Positions 29,369 through 37,761 of a stretch of 45,461 nt of DNA are shown in pieces (the stretch's first letter is position 1; the number at the start of each line of letters is the position of its first letter). Made by a program: the position numbers and the translations under genes. A model generated the notes under the pieces. That model did no database searches. It was not told the DNA's origin and saw only the letters and a list, made by a program, of their open reading frames with translations. This DNA is from Actinomycetota bacterium (lineage in GTDB: Bacteria > Actinomycetota > Actinomycetes > Nanopelagicales > Nanopelagicaceae): the NCBI GenBank assembly GCA_010024385.1, contig RGHD01000007.1, forward strand, positions 1 through 45,461, in the 5' to 3' direction.

Positions 29369-29778
29369 GTGAGAAAAACTATCCTGTTCAGATAGATGAA
29401 GCTGCTCTAAAGGCAAAATTAGACCCACTTTCATATGAAGTCTTACGCAACGCTGCTACTGAACGACCATTTACTGGTGAATACACAGACACTGACAAAG
29501 TGGGTGTCTACAAGTGCAAAGCGTGCAACGCCCAACTTTTCCGTAGTGAAACTAAGTTTCACTCTGGATGCGGATGGCCATCCTTCTATGCTCCAACTTC
29601 AGATGATGCTGTTGAACTCATTGAAGATCGTTCACTATTTCCACGGGTCAGAACTGAAGTGCGATGTGCTGCCTGTGGTTCGCACCTAGGTCATATCTTT
29701 AAAGGTGAGGGTTATGACGTCCCAACGGATGAGCGCTGGTGCATTAACTCTGTCTCATTAATCCTTGAGGATATTTAG
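29365..29778 (+). CDS. msrB: peptide-methionine (R)-S-oxide reductase
   Basis: Two CxxC pairs, FHSGCGWPSFYAP, RWCINS. Confidence 0.95.
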   Translation: MSEKNYPVQIDEAALKAKLDPLSYEVLRNAATERPFTGEYTDTDKVGVYKCKACNAQLFRSETKFHSGCGWPSFYAPTSDDAVELIEDRSLFPRVRTEVRCAACGSHLGHIFKGEGYDVPTDERWCINSVSLILEDI

Positions 29779-30419
29779 TAGTCCAGCCCGCGGCTTTCAT
29801 GAACTGCTTGATAGCAATACCAGGCAACAACACTTCGGTATGGATGCAGTTTCTCACCCTTTACATCTAATTCCTTCGCCAGAGTTTCTTCCTTGTTCTT
29901 ATGGACCAAGTCCCAACCCCGGCGCACAGCTAAATCTCCAGTGGGCCAAACATTCAAACGCCCCAATTGAAACATCATAAACATCTCAACAGTCCAGCGC
30001 CCTATGCCCCATAGTGAAGTTAACTTCTCATAAATCTCCTGATCATCATGGATTTCATCGATGGTATCTATGGCAATTGATTTATCGGCAACAGCTCCAG
30101 CTAAGCCCTTTAATGTGCGAGCTTTTGCACCGGATACACCTATTTCTCGAAGTGCAATCTCATCTAGTTTGATCAGTTTATTTGCATTTATCGTTCCCTT
30201 ACAAAGATCAATCAAGCGCCCATGAATAGTCTCAGCAGCCTTTACAGCTAATTGTTGGGAGATAACTGAACTAACCAAAGATTCAAAATGAGACTCTGTT
30301 GGAGTACTTCGGCCGATTGTGCACAGGGGGCGACGAGCAATCAGTGGTGCAAATTTGCGATCCATCTCTGCAACTTCGGCAACTATACGTCGCATCTTTT
30401 GTGCAGAGTGGACCGCCAT
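29775..30419 (-). CDS. DNA-3-methyladenine glycosylase (HhH-GPD, AlkA-like)
   Basis: FESLVSSVISQQLAVKAAETI, LTSLWGIGRWTVEMFMMF...VWPTGDLAVRRG. Confidence 0.92.
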   Translation of the reverse strand: MAVHSAQKMRRIVAEVAEMDRKFAPLIARRPLCTIGRSTPTESHFESLVSSVISQQLAVKAAETIHGRLIDLCKGTINANKLIKLDEIALREIGVSGAKARTLKGLAGAVADKSIAIDTIDEIHDDQEIYEKLTSLWGIGRWTVEMFMMFQLGRLNVWPTGDLAVRRGWDLVHKNKEETLAKELDVKGEKLHPYRSVVAWYCYQAVHESRGLDY

Positions 30420-30422
30420 AGA

Positions 30423-31016
30423 TTAAAGGGAGAAAGTTGGGTATTCGTCAGTAACCATTAGTAGGGCATAACCGACAATTCGATTCCAGTAAGCAATAGT
30501 TCCGACTACACCTTCTGCACACCACTCAGGATAGTTTCCTGTTAGGACAACACTTACCCAAGCAAAAATTGTAAGAAAAAAGGCGTAGATAGCATAAATC
30601 AGACCAACGATGTAGAGAGGAATCGCCAAGAACCACTTCACTAGAGGCAAGTAACGGTTAAGGGTTTTTGGATCTACTTCTGGGAAAGTCACACTCACGA
30701 CATCATTTTCTTCTAATGAAGGATATTCATCTGTTAAGACGAGCAGATAAGCATCAACTCGTGTTGAAAGAGATAGGAAAGCCTCATTGAAAGCCAATAA
30801 ATATGATGGATATGCCTGGCGGAAAACAATTGACAGAGCTACAGGCAGAACAAAAAACCCTGCTGCCCATGACATGTTGCCGGAATCAAACTGCTGTGGA
30901 GCAAAAGATAAAATGTAAATCGCTATTGGCGCGATAAGGATGAGGCGAAAAAATGCAGTTGTGCGATTTCGCTCGGTCAGGGACACATCAATCTGGGTTT
31001 CAATTTGATTACTCAT
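30423..31016 (-). CDS. DUF4389 membrane protein
   Basis: Repeated (V)TDEYP motifs, 4 TM; ATG 31016 preferred over TTG 31025 because of the TAAATT box 7 nt upstream. Confidence 0.82.
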   Translation of the reverse strand: MSNQIETQIDVSLTERNRTTAFFRLILIAPIAIYILSFAPQQFDSGNMSWAAGFFVLPVALSIVFRQAYPSYLLAFNEAFLSLSTRVDAYLLVLTDEYPSLEENDVVSVTFPEVDPKTLNRYLPLVKWFLAIPLYIVGLIYAIYAFFLTIFAWVSVVLTGNYPEWCAEGVVGTIAYWNRIVGYALLMVTDEYPTFSL

Positions 31017-31132
31017 AGTGGTCAATTTAGTCCTAAATGAGTGCGAGGTATTGCCAATTGCAGTGTTAATGCCCTATTTTGCAGTCTCTTGCGGAACTAT
31101 TTGCAGGTTTTTACAGTATGCGGGGGCAGTTG

Positions 31133-32146
31133 ATGGCTGGCATTAAGGAAGTTGCGGAGGAAGCGGGAGTCTCCACGGCAACTGTTTCACGCGCTCTTCG
31201 AGGCCTGCATCATGTAAATGATTCCACTCGCGCAAAGATCATTGCAGCTGCTGAGAAATTAAGTTATCCGCTCACACCCTCGAAGGCAAATACTGCCTCT
31301 GGACGGACAAATAGCGTTGGAGTTGTAGCACCATATATCTCGCGTTGGTATTTCTCTCAAGTTATTAGCGGTGCCGAACAAGCTTTGCGCGAAGCTGGAC
31401 TTGATCTTCTTCTTTATAACTTCAGTCAAATGAAGGGCCGCGAAAGGTTATTTCAACATCAACTACTAAAGGGACGCGTTGATGCACTTATTGTTATAAG
31501 TTTGCCACCCACAGTTGAAGAGTTTGATTCAATGCTTAGCCTTGGAATCCCAATCGCACTTGTAGGAATGGAACATGAAAAATGCGCTTCAGTAAAAATC
31601 GATGATATCGCTGGAGCGCGCTCAGCAACTCAACACTTAGTTAATCAAGGGCACAAGAAAATCGGATTAATGTCAGGACGCCCTGATGATCCATTTAACT
31701 TTAGTGTTCCCCAAGATCGTCGAAAAGGATTCATGCAAGTACTGGCAGAAAATGGCCTTGAATGGTTACCGCAACGCGAAGTCCACGGCGATTTCACAAT
31801 GCACACTGCTGCCCGCGCCATGGATGATTTATTAGCCCGACCAAATCGCCCCACCGCAATTTTTTGTGAATCAGATGAGATGGCCTTGGGCGCGATACAA
31901 GCACTTCGTCGGCATGGACTTAAAGCTCCAGATGATATTTCTATTGTTGGCTTTGATGGCCATGAGATGGCAGAGTTTTCAGAGTTAACAACAATTGAGC
32001 AACCAGTGCAATTGATGGGTGAAATGGCAGCGTGGTCGATTATGGAGAGATTGCGCAAACCAAATATTGATCCACCTTCACTCGTACTTCCAACAACTTT
32101 AGTTGTGCGAAATTCAACAAGGCGTATTAGCCCAGAAGAAGCCTAG
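31133..32146 (+). CDS. LacI family transcriptional regulator
   Basis: GIKEVAEEAGVSTATVSRALRGLHHVNDSTRAKIIAAAEKLSY; periplasmic-binding-like effector domain. Confidence 0.93.
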   Translation: MAGIKEVAEEAGVSTATVSRALRGLHHVNDSTRAKIIAAAEKLSYPLTPSKANTASGRTNSVGVVAPYISRWYFSQVISGAEQALREAGLDLLLYNFSQMKGRERLFQHQLLKGRVDALIVISLPPTVEEFDSMLSLGIPIALVGMEHEKCASVKIDDIAGARSATQHLVNQGHKKIGLMSGRPDDPFNFSVPQDRRKGFMQVLAENGLEWLPQREVHGDFTMHTAARAMDDLLARPNRPTAIFCESDEMALGAIQALRRHGLKAPDDISIVGFDGHEMAEFSELTTIEQPVQLMGEMAAWSIMERLRKPNIDPPSLVLPTTLVVRNSTRRISPEEA

Positions 32147-32157
32147 TTTTAGCCTCT

Positions 32158-32186
32158 TTCACTAATTGAGCTGGGCAGGGTAACCT
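32158..32186 (+). promoter_or_regulatory. candidate leaderless promoter
   Basis: TTCACT - 17 bp - TAACCT, -10 ends 7 nt before ATG 32194. Confidence 0.55.
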
Positions 32187-32193
32187 AGCCGCT

Positions 32194-33363
32194 ATGTCGG
32201 ATAACAATGTTGTCGCACCTTCGCTCAGTGAACTTCTCACCCACAGCTCAGAAAAATGGCGAGGATTTGCAGCTGATGTTCTGCCGCTTCCAGTTATGGA
32301 AATGGACTTTCCGATAGCGCAACCAATCCGTGATGTTTTGATCGAAATGGTGAATCACTCAGACCTTGGTTATTTAGGACCAGTTCCTGAACTAGCCGAT
32401 GGCTTTGCTGCATTCTGTGCAAAGCGTTGGAGCTGGGAAATAGATAAGTCGCAGGTAAGAATTGCAGCAGATGTTGGAGTTGGTTGTGTAGAAGTTTTGC
32501 GTGTCTTCACGAAGCCAGGTGATCGCATTCTTATCAATTCTCCTGTCTATCAAAATTTCTACAACTGGATCAACGAAGTAAAGTTAGAAAAGGTTGATGT
32601 TCCTTTCGTGAACTCTGGATTACAAAATGACAATGTAAATCCATGGAGTTTGGATCTTGACGAAGTTGAAAAAGTTTATGCCTCTGGCATCAAGGCGCAC
32701 CTTCTTTGCTCTCCACATAATCCATTGGGCCGCATCTACTCCCGAGAAGAACTCACTCGAATTGCAGACATGGCCAAGAAGTATGGTGTCACAGTTATAA
32801 GCGATGAGATCCACTCGCCATTAGTTTTTAAATCACATGAATTTGTACCATTCTTGGCAATTAGTGACACAGCCCGTGAAGTTGGTGTTGTAGTAACTTC
32901 TGCCTCTAAAGGTTGGAATATTGCTGGGCTCAAGTCAGCTTTAATCGTTTCCCAAAATGCGAAAATTGATGAAGTACTCGCGTTGATGCCGTTAGCAGTT
33001 AAATTTCGATCCTCAATTCTAGGAGCTTTTGCCTCGGCCGCCGCTTTTAAAGATGGCGGGGTCTGGCTGGATTCAGTTCTGAAAACTCTTGAAGAGAATT
33101 CAATAATGGTTCGCGATTTACTTAGCGCCAAACTGCCATCAGTGAAGACCCATTTACCCCAGTCCAGCTATGTTTCTTGGCTAGATTTAACTTCCTTGAA
33201 TTTAGGTGAGAACCCAGCACAAACACTATTGGAGCGCGGCAAAGTGGCTTTTAATGCGGGACATATGTACGGACCACAAAGTTCACAGTTCGTGCGTTTA
33301 AATTACGCAACAAGCCCAACAATTTTGACTGAAGCGATTGATCGAATTGTGAAATCTTTGTAG
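32194..33363 (+). CDS. PatB/MalY-type PLP-dependent C-S beta-lyase/aminotransferase
   Basis: LPLPVMEMDFPIA, LLCSPHNPLGRIYSREEL, SDEIHSPLVF, SASKGWNIAGLK. Confidence 0.9.
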   Translation: MSDNNVVAPSLSELLTHSSEKWRGFAADVLPLPVMEMDFPIAQPIRDVLIEMVNHSDLGYLGPVPELADGFAAFCAKRWSWEIDKSQVRIAADVGVGCVEVLRVFTKPGDRILINSPVYQNFYNWINEVKLEKVDVPFVNSGLQNDNVNPWSLDLDEVEKVYASGIKAHLLCSPHNPLGRIYSREELTRIADMAKKYGVTVISDEIHSPLVFKSHEFVPFLAISDTAREVGVVVTSASKGWNIAGLKSALIVSQNAKIDEVLALMPLAVKFRSSILGAFASAAAFKDGGVWLDSVLKTLEENSIMVRDLLSAKLPSVKTHLPQSSYVSWLDLTSLNLGENPAQTLLERGKVAFNAGHMYGPQSSQFVRLNYATSPTILTEAIDRIVKSL

Positions 33364-34877
33364 TGAAGCAATATGACGTTGCGGTTATTGGCGGGGGCCA
33401 TAACGGTCTCGTTGCAGCAACATATTTAGCTAAAGCTGGAAAGACCGTAGTCATTCTTGAAGCTAATGCCGAGGTGGGTGGAGCAACTACAAGTGTTAGA
33501 GCATTTCCCGAATATGACGCCATGCTCTCGCGTTACTCCTATTTGATTTCACTATTACCTGATCAAATAGTCAGTGAACTAGGGTTAGATTTTGAGTGTA
33601 TTTCAAGAACAGTTTCTAGTTACACCCCATATTCTCGAAACGGAAAAGATTCTGGACTTTATGTGGCACGCCAATGGGACACAGAAACTGAAGCCTCCTT
33701 TATTGAGTTAGATCCAAGCGGTGCAGAGTGGGCGGCTTGGCAGGATTTCTATAATGAGATAGCCGAGTTTGCAGTAAAAATCGCCCCATCTATGCTGCAG
33801 CCTTTAAAGAGTAGAAGTGAGTTAAAAGCAGAGATTAATATGCCAGAAGTATGGAATTACTTGATTGAGCGCCCAATCGGTGAGGTAATTGAAGAACGAT
33901 TCAAGGATGATCTAGTTCGCGGTGTTATATTGACCGATGCGCTGATTGGGACCTTTTCCTCAGCATATGAAATGCAAGCAAATATCTGCTTTTTGTATCA
34001 CTTGATTGGTAATGGAACTGGCGAGTGGAAGGTTCCACGCGGTGGAATGGGCGCACTGGTTAAAGAGTTAGTGCGGGTGGCCACTGCTGCTGGAGTTGAG
34101 ATAAAAGTTAACGCTCGAGTTAAATCTGTTGCTACAGATAAAGAAAATGCAATTTTGACATTAGAAGATGGATCCTCAGTTACATCTAGCTTTGTATTGA
34201 GTAATGCTGCACCTCAAGTTTTAGCTCGATTACGTGGAAAGACACCACCGGTAAGTCTTGAAGGTTCGCAGATGAAGATCAATATCTTGTTGAAGTCTCT
34301 TCCTCAATTAAAATCTGGAATAGACCCACGGTTAGCTTTTGCTGGAACTTTTCATGCTTTTGAATCTTTTGCTCAGTGTGAATCAACATATCTGCAAGCT
34401 AAGGGTGGTGCTATGCCAGAAATGCTTCCTGTTGAAATGTATTGCCACACGCTCACTGATCCATCAATTCTTAGTGCTGATCTGCAGGCGCAGGGATATC
34501 AAACACTGACACTTTTTGGATTGCACACACCAGCTGCACTCTTTAATACTGATAATGAAGGGGCGAAAGCTGCCGCACTCAAAGCTGCTCTAGCCTCACT
34601 CAATCAATATTTAGTAGAGCCACTTGAGAATGTTATTGCAGCAATTGAAGTTAAGTCACCGCTAGATATCGAGAGCGATGTTGGCCTACCGCGAGGCAAT
34701 ATCTTCCATAAGGATTTGAGTTTTCCATTTCGTGAAGATAGCCAGCAAACACGCTGGGGAGTAGAAACTGATGATCCACGTATCTTTATCTGCGGCGCTG
34801 GAGCAATCCGTGGCGGTGGAGTCAGTGGCATTCCAGGACACAACGCTGCAATGGCAGTGCTTGAAGCATCAGCATAG
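33363..34877 (+). CDS. FAD-dependent oxidoreductase, phytoene-dehydrogenase/PYROXD2-like
   Basis: VAVIGGGHNGLVAATYLAKAGKTVVILEANAEVGGATTS; C-terminal GAGAIRGGGVSGIPGHNAA. Confidence 0.88.
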   Translation: MKQYDVAVIGGGHNGLVAATYLAKAGKTVVILEANAEVGGATTSVRAFPEYDAMLSRYSYLISLLPDQIVSELGLDFECISRTVSSYTPYSRNGKDSGLYVARQWDTETEASFIELDPSGAEWAAWQDFYNEIAEFAVKIAPSMLQPLKSRSELKAEINMPEVWNYLIERPIGEVIEERFKDDLVRGVILTDALIGTFSSAYEMQANICFLYHLIGNGTGEWKVPRGGMGALVKELVRVATAAGVEIKVNARVKSVATDKENAILTLEDGSSVTSSFVLSNAAPQVLARLRGKTPPVSLEGSQMKINILLKSLPQLKSGIDPRLAFAGTFHAFESFAQCESTYLQAKGGAMPEMLPVEMYCHTLTDPSILSADLQAQGYQTLTLFGLHTPAALFNTDNEGAKAAALKAALASLNQYLVEPLENVIAAIEVKSPLDIESDVGLPRGNIFHKDLSFPFREDSQQTRWGVETDDPRIFICGAGAIRGGGVSGIPGHNAAMAVLEASA

Positions 34878-34886
34878 GATTAGCAG

Positions 34887-35942
34887 ATGAGCAAAAAGAT
34901 TGAAACCAGCGCAATTACTGCCGGACGTCCAGCAGTCACACCAGATGCACCACTTAATCCTTCAATTGATTTAACGTCAACTTTTCACTCAGGTGGTCCG
35001 ATTGGTTATGGCCGTTATGGAAACCAAACATGGACATCGCTAGAAGATGCAATAAGTGAGTTAGAGGGTGGACAGACTCTTACTTTTTCTTCTGGCATGG
35101 CAGCAATTAGTGCGGTTTTTTCAATTCTTCCAGTAGGTGCACCTATCGTTGCATCAAATCAAGGCTATAGCGGTGTGATGAGTTTGTTGAATTCTTTTCA
35201 CACAAGCGGTCGTCTGGAAGTTAGATTCGTAGATGTAGTAAATACTCAAGAGGTAATTGATGCGATGAAAGGTGCAGCTCTGGTTTGGCTAGAGTCGCCA
35301 ACAAATCCATGTTTAGATGTGGCTGATCTTCCTGCTTTGATTAGCGCAGCAAAAAAGCTAGGAATAGGTGTTGCAGTCGATAACACCTTCGCAACTCCAC
35401 TTGTGCAAAATCCGCTGGCAATGGGCGCTGACATTGTGATGCACTCTGTTACTAAGTTCTTATCTGGCCATAGTGATGTTTTGATGGGATCACTCTCAAT
35501 TAGTGATCCAGCATTATTTAAGCGTCTGCATGATTCACGTAGCTTTAACGGCTCTATTCCAGGTCCATTTGAGGCTTGGCTTGCACTGCGTGGATTGCGC
35601 ACATTCCCGCTGCGCTTTAACAAGTCACAAGAAAACGCTAAGGAGTTAGTAAAACGACTCACGAGCCATCCAAAAATCTCACGTGTTCGCTATCCAGGTT
35701 TTGGAGCCATCGTTTCTTTTGAAGTTGATGGAACTGCAGAACAAACCCAAAAAGTCTGTGAATCATCAACAATGATTGCTCATGCCACATCATTGGGTGG
35801 AGTTGAGTCACTATGGGAGCGCAGACGCCGCTGGCCAATTGAATCTCCAACCGTTCCAGAGCAGCTCATTCGTCTATCAGTGGGCTGTGAGCACGTTGAT
35901 GATATTTGGGACGACATCACTAGAGCTCTAAACGCCATCTAG
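34887..35942 (+). CDS. Cys/Met metabolism PLP enzyme (cystathionine gamma-synthase/lyase-like)
   Basis: YGRYGNQTWTSLEDAISELEGG, SSGMAAI, LESPTNPCLDV, VDNTFATP, HSVTKFLSGHSDVLMG. Confidence 0.9.
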   Translation: MSKKIETSAITAGRPAVTPDAPLNPSIDLTSTFHSGGPIGYGRYGNQTWTSLEDAISELEGGQTLTFSSGMAAISAVFSILPVGAPIVASNQGYSGVMSLLNSFHTSGRLEVRFVDVVNTQEVIDAMKGAALVWLESPTNPCLDVADLPALISAAKKLGIGVAVDNTFATPLVQNPLAMGADIVMHSVTKFLSGHSDVLMGSLSISDPALFKRLHDSRSFNGSIPGPFEAWLALRGLRTFPLRFNKSQENAKELVKRLTSHPKISRVRYPGFGAIVSFEVDGTAEQTQKVCESSTMIAHATSLGGVESLWERRRRWPIESPTVPEQLIRLSVGCEHVDDIWDDITRALNAI

Positions 35943-35976
35943 GGCGGGAATTCGCAATAGAGAGTATTTTTGTCTC

Positions 35977-36126
35977 ATGATTAAAGCCCTTCGCCGGACC
36001 ATTGCAGCAGTAACTGTTGCTGTGTTGGCTTTTCGCGCCGTGGGCTCATTCCTTTCATGGATAGAACACCAAGAAGATACTGCGGCAGATACGTGGATTG
36101 ATGAAGATGAGTTTGAGGATGTCTGA
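35977..36126 (+). CDS. 49-aa membrane-anchored small protein with acidic C-terminus
   Basis: MIKALRRTIAAVTVAVLAFRAVGSFLSWIEHQEDTAADTWIDEDEFEDV; TATTTT box 6 nt before ATG; 8-bp overlap with next gene. Below the ORF-track size cutoff. Confidence 0.55.
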   Translation: MIKALRRTIAAVTVAVLAFRAVGSFLSWIEHQEDTAADTWIDEDEFEDV

Positions 36127-36502
36127 TTCAACCTACATAGCAGGAACATGCAACATTGGACAAAAAGAGATTCGTAGAAGGCAATTTGTTGCCCTCGTTG
36201 GTCTATTTCTTTCCATATCATCTTTAATTGGAATGATTTCAGTTAGTGCTCCAACTGGTGCACGCGTGGGAATATTTCTACCTTTAATGGTGGCATCGGT
36301 GGGCTTTGTTCAGTCACGCAGTAAGTTCTGTTTGGCTTATGGTTTTGCTGGCACGTTCAATTTCGGCAAACTTGGCGATCTTTCCCGGGTGAGTGACCCA
36401 CAAGACAAAGCAGCAGATCGAGCTACAGCGTTAAAAATTCTTGGAAAATCTTTTCTCCTTGCTTTTATAGCAACATTGGTGGTTCTAGTACTACCCTTTT
36501 AA
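36119..36502 (+). CDS. small membrane protein of unknown function with YIAGTCNIG motif
   Basis: MSDSTYIAGTCNIGQKEIRRRQ...TM-TM...SRSKFCLAYGFAGTFNFG...TM; start ATG 36119 rather than 36098. Confidence 0.7.
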   Translation: MSDSTYIAGTCNIGQKEIRRRQFVALVGLFLSISSLIGMISVSAPTGARVGIFLPLMVASVGFVQSRSKFCLAYGFAGTFNFGKLGDLSRVSDPQDKAADRATALKILGKSFLLAFIATLVVLVLPF

Positions 36503-36504
36503 AC

Positions 36505-36843
36505 ATGAAAATTCAAATTCATGCCCGTAATGCCGAACTTGCTGAAGACTTTAGAGAAATCGCAGAAGAAAAATTAAATTCTATGGAGCGTTTTGGTGTC
36601 GTTATAGACCGCGTTGAAATAGAAATACTCCATGAATCTAATCCACGTCTAGGTAAACATTCACACCGAGTGATTCTGACATCTCATGGCTCAGGGCCGC
36701 TGCTTCGTGCAGAGGCAAGTGAATTTAATGATCTTGCCGCTTTTGATGCTGCGATGAAGAGCTTTGATATTCAAATCCGTAGGATTCATGAAAAAAGTAA
36801 AGACTATAGTCGAGAAACAGTAAGGACTAAAGATATTAATTAA
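36505..36843 (+). CDS. hpf: ribosome hibernation promoting factor, short form (S30AE domain only)
   Basis: MKIQIHARNAELAEDFREIAEEKLNSMERFGVVIDRVEIEI...HRVILTSHGSGPLLRAEASEFNDLAAFDAAMKSFDIQIRRIHEK; no C-terminal dimerisation domain. Confidence 0.8.
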   Translation: MKIQIHARNAELAEDFREIAEEKLNSMERFGVVIDRVEIEILHESNPRLGKHSHRVILTSHGSGPLLRAEASEFNDLAAFDAAMKSFDIQIRRIHEKSKDYSRETVRTKDIN

Positions 36844-37745
36844 ATTATCTCACTGCCATCTTTCCTAGTTGCAGTAAGGCTGGCTACTGTGGTGATCGCT
36901 AAGCTGCCAATAATTACGCCTAAACTAAGTTCTAGACTGACCTCTGGGATGTGGACACCGGCAATGTCATGAATACCGATGCCATGAAAAGCTTCCATAA
37001 TCATTTTTGTTCCTATAAATCCCAAGATAAATGAGAGTCCTTTAGAGAGAAATACCAAGCGAGTTAAAAGGCCCTCGAGCAAGAAGTAGAGCTGACGTAA
37101 ACCCATGAGGGCAAAGACGTTAGCAGTAGTAACTATGTAAGGATCTTTGGTTAAACCAAAAATCGCAGGAATTGAATCGAGAGAGAAGACCAAGTTTGTG
37201 AGTCCCAACGCGACTAGTGCAATTGCAAAAGTACTAAATCCACGCTTTTTCAATACTCCAACTACTTTGCCCTCCTTCCACTCTTCTTCTTCATTTCCTT
37301 TAGCCAACTGCCAGGCTGTATAGATGAGAAATATTCCAAAGAGAAAGAAGATGCTAGCGAAGCGGGAAATTAGTGCAGCGCCAAGTGGGATCAATAGAGC
37401 ACGAATTGCAATCGTGAGCATAATTCCAAGTAGGAGAACTAACTGCTGTGCTTCTTTTTGGACTTTTAAGCTAGCTAAAATAATGATAAATACAAAAATA
37501 TTATCTACTGAGAGCGCATATTCGGTCAGCCATCCGGCAAAAAATTCTTTCTGGCCTTCATTACTTACCCAGTGGGGAAGTAATGCACCAAAGACGAGAG
37601 CAGTTGCAATGTAGAAAACAGTCCAGAAAGATGCTTCGAGCATTGACGTTGCTTTTTTGCGTCGAATAACCGCAATCCCCAAGTCAAAGAGAATGACTAC
37701 AGCTAGTACTGCAATTGTGATTACCCAGGTAGTGGTTGTTTCCAT
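36840..37745 (-). CDS. TerC family integral membrane protein
   Basis: FFAGWLTEYALSVDNIFVF, FSLDSIPAIFGLTKDPYIV, ALMGLRQLYFLL. Confidence 0.94.
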   Translation of the reverse strand: METTTTWVITIAVLAVVILFDLGIAVIRRKKATSMLEASFWTVFYIATALVFGALLPHWVSNEGQKEFFAGWLTEYALSVDNIFVFIIILASLKVQKEAQQLVLLLGIMLTIAIRALLIPLGAALISRFASIFFLFGIFLIYTAWQLAKGNEEEEWKEGKVVGVLKKRGFSTFAIALVALGLTNLVFSLDSIPAIFGLTKDPYIVTTANVFALMGLRQLYFLLEGLLTRLVFLSKGLSFILGFIGTKMIMEAFHGIGIHDIAGVHIPEVSLELSLGVIIGSLAITTVASLTATRKDGSEII

Positions 37746-37761
37746 AGGAGAAGTCTGTCAG

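Noticed and set aside
31645-32058. 137-aa antisense ORF within lacI-type gene (also 35246-35662, 32736-33131, 12774-13130, 15717-16013)
   Set aside because: Low-complexity composition typical of shadow frames, no RBS or TANNNT box, overlaps well-supported genes.
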